Origin: Apiosordaria backusii | Taxonomy: Eukaryota; Ascomycota; Sordariomycetes; Sordariales; Lasiosphaeriaceae | DNA length: 64,000 bases | Assembly: GCA_030549205.1 (NCBI GenBank) | Contig: JAUKTV010000003.1 | Location: 992,001 to 1,056,000, forward strand | Direction: 5' to 3' | Shown here: positions 57,879 to 64,000 of the stretch, in pieces | Layout: each line of letters begins with the position of its first letter | How positions within the stretch are numbered: the stretch's first letter is position 1 | Made by a program: the position numbers and the translations under genes | The notes under the pieces: generated by a model | The model's input: only the letters and a program-made list of their open reading frames with translations | What the model was told of the DNA's origin: nothing | Databases searched by the model: none

Positions 57879-60878
57879 TCACCCCCACAAAGGAGCCGTA
57901 ACCTCCACAGCCCTCTCCACCACCGCCCTCACCCGATCCCCAAAGACCTTATTCCCACACTCAATCTCCAGCCCCTCCAACCACACCTTCGCCTCCATTT
58001 TATCGACCTTGATGTTGATCCCCGGCACTGGAATCCCCAACTTGTGCAGCCTCGCCAGCTCAGCCTCTTTTCTCCGGGTCAACTGCGCGGCTTCGTGGTC
58101 TTCGTCTTCGGAGACCTCCATGCTGGCGTCTGCTTCCTCGTCGTCTCCTCCCTCGGAAGATTTTATTTTTGGCTGGGGAGGGGGCACAGGGGGAAGTTTG
58201 GGGTCTGGGATGGGGGAGACGTTGTCCGCCCCGAATTGGGCTTCGAGGAAGAGCATGAGGCGCTCGAGGCGTTCTGTGGCGGAGAGGTTGGAGTGGAGAT
58301 TGCGAACGGGGAGATCAAAAGAGTGAGAGTGGGAGTGGGGGTTTTTAGAGGCGGAACCTGGTCGGGGTTAGTATTGACCGGTACGAAAAGGAAGGCGGAA
58401 AAGGGGACTTACGCTTCACTGCTGCTGGGGATGACTCGATGCCTAGCAACACGGCCATCACAGCATCTGCTATCCCGTCGTTGAGCATATTTCCTTCCCA
58501 CTCTATTTCGACCTCGCCGTTGGAGCGGTAGCGGACCGTGACACTGCCCATGACGAGATAGGCGGCGAGAACTTCGTCGATTGGGAGCTCCTCGTCGGCT
58601 TCTTCTTGCTCTTCGACTTTCATGTCGTGGTCTTCCCCGTTTGATTTTTGGAGCTTCCTGGAGACTGGAAGCTCTTCGATTGTGCCGAATGTACCCTCTA
58701 GGCCCCACTTGATCAGGTCGATGCCAGCGGCGCTGAGTCTCATGCGTTGCTTGCACGAGATTGTAGTAGTGGTCAGCCCGGCGAACTCGCGGAGATCTTC
58801 GGGGGCCATGAGTGACATCTTAAAGTCGTTCTGGACGAGAACACCTGTGATGAGCTGGGGCTCTTCAGCTGTGCTCTCAGTCTGGGACGTGCTAAGGGGC
58901 TGCGGGATAGACGCAAGCTTGCCGACAACCTTGGTAGTTTTGTCGGTCTTGAAGGGGATCCGGAGTTCCTCGCAGTTCTTAGGGCTGAACACCTTGACCT
59001 TGCTTGTCTTGTTTGCGTTGAGAGACAGCAGTTTGGACTTCAGACGCATCATGTTGTGAACCTCACCGTGGACGAGGATCTGGTCATCATGTTAGGCGAC
59101 CTCGTCAAGCGTATGGGAGAAGCAAACTTACCACCACAGGCGCAGCGACCTCCTCGATAAACTCCCTGTTCTCAGTGCCATCGACATGCGCAGCAAAAGA
59201 GTACTCCTGAACGGTACAGCGTCTTGGAATCAGAACCTTCTCTGCATCCCTTCCAGGCCCTCGCCTGCCTCCGCCGGTATTCCGAGACATCACCGCCTGA
59301 ATGTGTTCCGGTTCTTGCATGATCTGCTTGGCCATCGTACCCTCCACGCTGTAACCGGTGATGATAACACCGTTCTTCTCGCTTGGGGCCCACCGCTCAA
59401 GCAGCTCTCTGCTCACACCGTTCTGAAGCATACCAGGACTGGCAAGCATGACACACCCGCCCACATCTTCGAACCTGTCAATGCTCTTGAGCGAGCGAAT
59501 GAACTTGAAATCCCACGGCCCTCCCTTGCCGGCACCATCGCCAGACGCCTCTGCCTCCGCCATTCGTTCGCGGAAGAGACGCTTGATGTTGTCGTTCATG
59601 GCCCCAACATATGTCTGGTACACCAACATACACTTCCTGGCAAGGTTACTGGCGTAGTAGATTGGATATTTTTGATACTCGGCGTGCTTGCCCCAGTACT
59701 CGTCCAGAATAAGAAGAAGTTCCTGGGCTCTGCCCAGAGCAAAGACAGGCATAAGAACACGGCCACCTCTGTTGAGGATGCCAGTGATCGATTTCATCAG
59801 GGCCTGCTCCCTCTCCAGCCTTGGAACGTGGGAAGCGATGCCATATGTGGACTCGGTGATGAGAACATCGATTTTGACGCCTTTTGGCACCTGTGCTGAC
59901 ACCAGATGACGATCCTGCTCGCGGGAATAATCGCCCGTGAAGAAGATGTTCAGACCAGCGATTTCTATGAGAAACATGGCCGCGCCGAGGACATGGCCGG
60001 CTGGGTATGGTGTTACTCTGATACCAGAGATGGTATGGGTTGTATGGTAGTCGATAGCTTCGATCTGAGGAAATGTATTCAAGTGGTCTTGCTCTGTGTA
60101 GACGAGCTGCGTCGTTGGGTTGGACGATGTGTTGCCAACTCTGACGCTGTCTTGAATCAACCACTTGTAAATAGCCTTGGTTGGGTGTGTCATGAACACA
60201 CGGCCGCGGAAATTTGTCTTTGCCAAGACATATGGTAACGAGGCGGCATGATCGATATGGAAACTAGACCAGTCAGTCAGAATGTGTTTAACGGACAGAT
60301 CTAAAAAAGCTTCACAGGGGACGAGATGGCATGAGAAGATGGAGGCAGAGGTGGGCAACGGCGACAAGATCTTGTATTTGATATCTGAATACATATGGAG
60401 ATGATGATGATGTTGTTGGATGGTACATGTTGTAAAGAGTGACAATGCCACGGCGACCCATTGCAAGTCTACCTCCAACCATTGCTGTCCCAAGCCAACA
60501 CCATGCTACTCTTGCTTCGCCAAGGGGGCTACTAGGCTTGGAGAGGGCAACTTACTGACTGATAAGAAGCACATCTACAGTGCTCAGGTCGAAGTCGTCG
60601 AAAAATGGAAGGGCAGCAAGCCCGTCATATGCAGGATGCTGACCGGCATCAAGCTAGACGACAGAAAAAACATTAGCAAGCAGAAACAAAGAACAGCCTT
60701 TCACCCTCGATTCAGCACCTACCATAACAGTCTTTCCCTTATACTGAATGATGTGACATGAACGGCCAACCTCGTTACCGCCTCCAAGACAGAGGAACAT
60801 CAGCTCATCGCTAGGGTCAACAGGCTCCTCAGTCACGGTAGCTGAGGCCATAGCGGCGGCCTTGCGCTTGGAGGCCAT
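57879..60878 (-). CDS. YSH1: Pre-mRNA 3'-end processing endoribonuclease (CPSF73 family)
   Basis: Zinc-dependent nuclease of the cleavage and polyadenylation factor; it cuts pre-mRNA before polyadenylation in the nucleus. Five minus-strand exons (60878-60723, 60653-60556, 60263-59132, 59079-58413, 58357-57879) encode 843 aa. Introns are 69, 292, 52 and 55 nt, so the second is unusually long for this window. The N-terminal metallo-beta-lactamase fold carries MFLCLGGGNEVGRSCH, LDAGQHPAYDG and the metal motif HFHIDH (residues 85-90), whose first His codon is split by intron 2. PAGHVLGAAMF and FFTGDYSREQDRHL follow. The beta-CASP domain has PVFALGRAQELLLILDEYW, and then comes VQEYSFAAHVDGTENREFIEE. 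The C-terminal third contains an acidic insert rich in Glu and Asp. All metal ligands visible to me are intact. Confidence 0.95.
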
Positions 60879-61841
60879 TGTGAGAGCTGACTGATGTAAC
60901 TTTATCGAATTTTTGTTAGCGGTTCCTTGATCCAGACTTGGTCAAAATGCTTGTATCTATCTCGAAAGCAGGGAGAGCGATCTATTGCAGAAGCCCTGTG
61001 AGCAAATCGGCAGCAGTATGATATGCAACCTTTTCACGAGGTCGAGTTGGAATAGCGTCGTGCTGCTACAGTGACAAGTGATGAAATAGAAAGTGATTGA
61101 GTGATGATCATTGATAGCGGGCCAGAGTTGAAGGTTGAATAAGATCTTGCCAGGCGCGACGCGGCTCAAGGAGGCAGCTGCCAGCTGCAGTGCCAGAGGC
61201 CCAAGCTCACGGTGAAGCAGGTGCACGGCCCTGGTGGGGCACGGTCTAGGCTGGCACTTTATCTGGGTGGTACCACGTGACCCGGCCGGACGCGACAGAC
61301 TCGGTGGTGAGGCGTTAGCTCTGCTTTCAAAAATCTTGACATCCATCAAGGCGATCCACGACGACAACAGCTGCGCCCGCTTCCCCATCGATTGCGCGAC
61401 CCCCGAATCTAGCGGACTACGAGCAGGACGAACTGCAGAACCGATTGATTGACTCTTACCCATTCAAGAGCTAGTGTCGGATGGGTACCGGGCAGGGTGC
61501 TTTGGCCGGCTACGCAGGTGCGCCTGCTCGGGTCTGAAGGAGCTTCTACGGATACTTTCTGCCACAGATTGAGGCGCGCTCTCAACCCTCTACTTTTTCC
61601 ACCACAACCGAGAGACCAACCTGCGATTCCGCTCCACTTCCCTTCCACACCAGGCGACCATCACTTCTTCAATTTTCCACAATCGCGACAGCCTCTGCTC
61701 CCGGCGGTGAATATCCGAGGGACTGTTTAGGTGGTGAACAAAACGCGACTTATTCTCCCTCGCCAGAACTTCTGGCGACTGATTGCTTCGACCACACTTG
61801 ACAAGGAAAAAGTCGCGATTACTCGTTTCACTCTTTTCAAG
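60879..61841. promoter_or_regulatory. Divergent promoter region of YSH1 and TAF4
   Basis: These 963 bp separate the start codons of YSH1 (leftward) and TAF4 (rightward). It includes a palindromic E-box, CACGTG at 61274-61279, extended to CACGTGAC, the type of site bound by Cbf1- or Pho4-like bHLH proteins in fungi. The TAF4 frame is open for 37 codons upstream of its ATG but begins with GTG and is treated as leader. Confidence 0.5.
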
Positions 61842-64000
61842 ATGGCGCAACCACAACCCCAGGCACCCCAGGTGTCTCACCCTCCGCAGGTCTCCCCTCA
61901 CATGCAACAAATGCAACCGATGCAGATGCCGCAGCAGCAACAGCAACGACCGCCGCAACAGCAGCATTACTCTCCTCCTCAACAGTCGCCTTCACCTGCC
62001 AATACCCCGCAACCCCAGTACTCGATTCCCCCGAATAAGAGACCCCGGACATCCGTCGAGACCCCGTCGCAACCACATTCGCAATACGGAACGCCGACGT
62101 ACGCTATGAGTCCGCAGGCAACCGTTGCATCTCCGGGCGCTGTCGCTTCGCCGAACTACTCCAATATACCCACTCCGGTTCCGACAGGGCAATCGTACGC
62201 TCCTCAGTATGGCGCGAACGGGCACTCTGTTCCTTCCCCAGCCCAACAATCAGGCTTGACGTTGCCTGAAGCTCGGCCGTCGATGCCTCCTACCCCGACA
62301 CCGACAACTCCTCTTACTCCGAATCTCCCCCACGCCCAGCAGGCCCAACAACACCAGGCTCAACAATATCAGCAGCAGCACCACCAAGTGCAGCAGGCCC
62401 AGCAGCATAGCCAGGTCCAACAAACCCAGCAGCAGCACGGGCAGGCGCAGCATGCTCAGCAGCAGGTACAAGGCCAGCAATACCAACAGGGTCAGCAGTA
62501 TCAACAGCCGATGCAATCTCAGCATACGCAGTCGATTCAGCAACCAATACAGCCCCAACCTACACCGCAACTTCCACAGCAACAATATACTAACGCTACA
62601 ATGGCACCAATTGGGCCCCCTCCACCTTCTTCGACGCCAGGCGCCATGTTGCCCCCATCGAAGCCGGTTACTACGAAGGAATACGAGTATGATGTCAGCG
62701 ACGCTCTTGCTGGGACGGGTGTTGATCTGAGGGCCGAAGAACAATATCTTGCAGAGCTGTATGGTGGTTCGTTTGCTCAAGAGGCAAGGACCGGTTTACC
62801 AGCCAACGCTCCAGGCAGCAAGGGCTCGTTTTACGGTGCCGGTCCAGCGAACCAGCCGGCTGAGGCGACTGGGCTCAGTCAGGAGCAGTTCGAGGCCGAG
62901 GCTGCCAAACGGGCGTGGGATGAAGCAGCTCAGAGATTGGCTGTAACCCGCAGCAATGAGCTCAAGAACCCCTTTCTCATCGTGCCTAATCTGCATTATC
63001 GCGCAGACAAGATTGCCAAGGAGCACGGGCTTACACTTAACTTGGAGCTCAAGAACCAGCAGCAAACAATGGGCAAGATGCGAACTCCTCAGGAATTCCC
63101 GCAGCCCAAGGTGACTGTGAGCTCCAAACACGGCCCTGATGGCATGATCGTTTCTACAAAGGGGTCTTTTATTCCCCATGATGCCTATTTGGTCGACCAG
63201 CTTGCACTCCTGTCAATCGCCACAAAGCACCGATTAAGAGAGCTCCTTGAAGAAGCGAATGGCATAGCCAACACCCGCCAGACAACTTCTCATGGCGAAA
63301 TCCCCTCGGAATGGACCGATGTCGCCGTGCCTCTACGAACTGGCCTCGATTCCCTTCCCGCCGACACTGCCAATGGCAACTCGCTCAAGCGTATGGCTGC
63401 CATGGTCTGATTTATGTGTTATTTCCTTCGCTAACCTCTGCTCACAGGCTCCTTTGAATCATTTAGCAGTGGCCAAGCTCCTTCCAAGGGAGCCAAGGTG
63501 ATCAAGGACATCAATGCTGCTGTACGACAGGGCGCAACTACTGAGCGAGATCTGGAAGAAGCTCGGCTTCGCAAACGGCAAAAGCGGTTGAACCCAGACG
63601 CGGCCCAGACCGGATCTCGCGCTGGCTCGACAGTTCCTGGGACGCCTGGTTCAGTCGCACCCGAGGGCGAGGCCGCCAAAGCGCCTTCTAAGAAGGAATT
63701 GAAGAAAGGTGCTGCGGCCGCCAGACTTGCCGAAGCATCCAGCACTGCCAACGCGAATCAGACTTTGAGCGCTTTGATGGGCGGTTTCGGCAGGAAAAAG
63801 AAGAAGGAGTACAGCTGGATGACGTCTGGCAGTGGCCCTAGCACTCCACGAGCGACCGGAGGCCAAGAACCAGGCACACCCGGCGGAGGAGCTGGTGGCA
63901 AGGTCCAACCGGAGAAGTCCACTCTGACCCAAGACGGTAAGACTCCCCGTCTGGGCACCTGGCGCGAAGACAAGGAGAAAGGAAAAAATATCCAGCTTCG
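61842..64000 (+). CDS. TAF4: TFIID subunit 4 (TAF4), partial at window end
   Basis: TAF4 pairs with TAF12 through a histone fold and is a core scaffold of TFIID, the RNA polymerase II initiation factor. Exons 61842-63390 and 63448 to beyond 64000; 700 residues are visible. The 57-nt intron has donor GTATGG, branch GCTAACC and acceptor CTCACAG. The N terminus is Pro/Gln-rich, with an intense polyglutamine/His tract at about 166-245. The conserved C-terminal domain starts near 277 (EYEYDVSDALAGTGVDLRAE). It includes LVDQLALLSIATKHRLRELL and the RQTTSHGEIPSEW segment, which are typical of fungal TAF4. After the intron come IKDINAAVRQGATTERDLEE, a Lys/Arg stretch, and GTWREDKEKGKNIQL close to the edge. 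The end of the protein lies outside the window. Confidence 0.93.

Overview
The window is nuclear DNA of a filamentous ascomycete (Pezizomycotina, most likely a sordariomycete near Sordariales). Evidence: short introns of about 52-120 nt with GTRNGT donors, CTAAC/CTGAC branch points and YAG acceptors; pyrimidine-rich leaders; moderate GC; fungal-specific families (Uds1, Dsc2, WSC, PROPPIN); and a tRNA-Lys gene with the intron directly 3' of the anticodon. The genus was not determined.

Layout. 1-17.2 kb is gene-poor; the only credible gene is a tiny one near 10.5 kb behind a leader intron. 17.2-19.4 kb holds two identical, inverted tRNA-Lys(CTT) genes framing a tRNA-Gly(GCC) and a small acidic-protein gene. 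From 20 kb on the window is ordinary housekeeping DNA: ARPC5 (+), a mitochondrial NDUFAF5-type methyltransferase (-), a WSC membrane protein (-), AP-2 alpha (+), ATG18 (+) with an uncharacterised ORF directly behind it, a PPS1-like phosphatase (-), threonine synthase (+), a Uds1 coiled-coil protein (-), DSC2 (-) and a RER2-type cis-prenyltransferase (+) back to back, an ING/PHD protein (+), a second gene-poor stretch of 5 kb (49.4-54.6), an F-box/LRR protein (+), the pre-mRNA 3'-end endonuclease YSH1 (-), and the 5' part of TAF4 (+) running off the right edge.

Functional themes are actin and endocytosis (ARPC5, AP-2 alpha), autophagy (ATG18), ER lipid and protein quality control (DSC2, RER2), and gene expression (ING, YSH1, TAF4). 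No biosynthetic cluster, CRISPR array or intact transposon was seen. Exon borders were read by eye from splice signals and frame continuity, and family calls come from recognised motifs, not searches. The most interesting leads are an SREBP-type site in the DSC2/RER2 promoter, the stop-separated ORF behind ATG18, the inverted tRNA frame with its interrupted gene, and the tiny two-exon gene at 10.5 kb.
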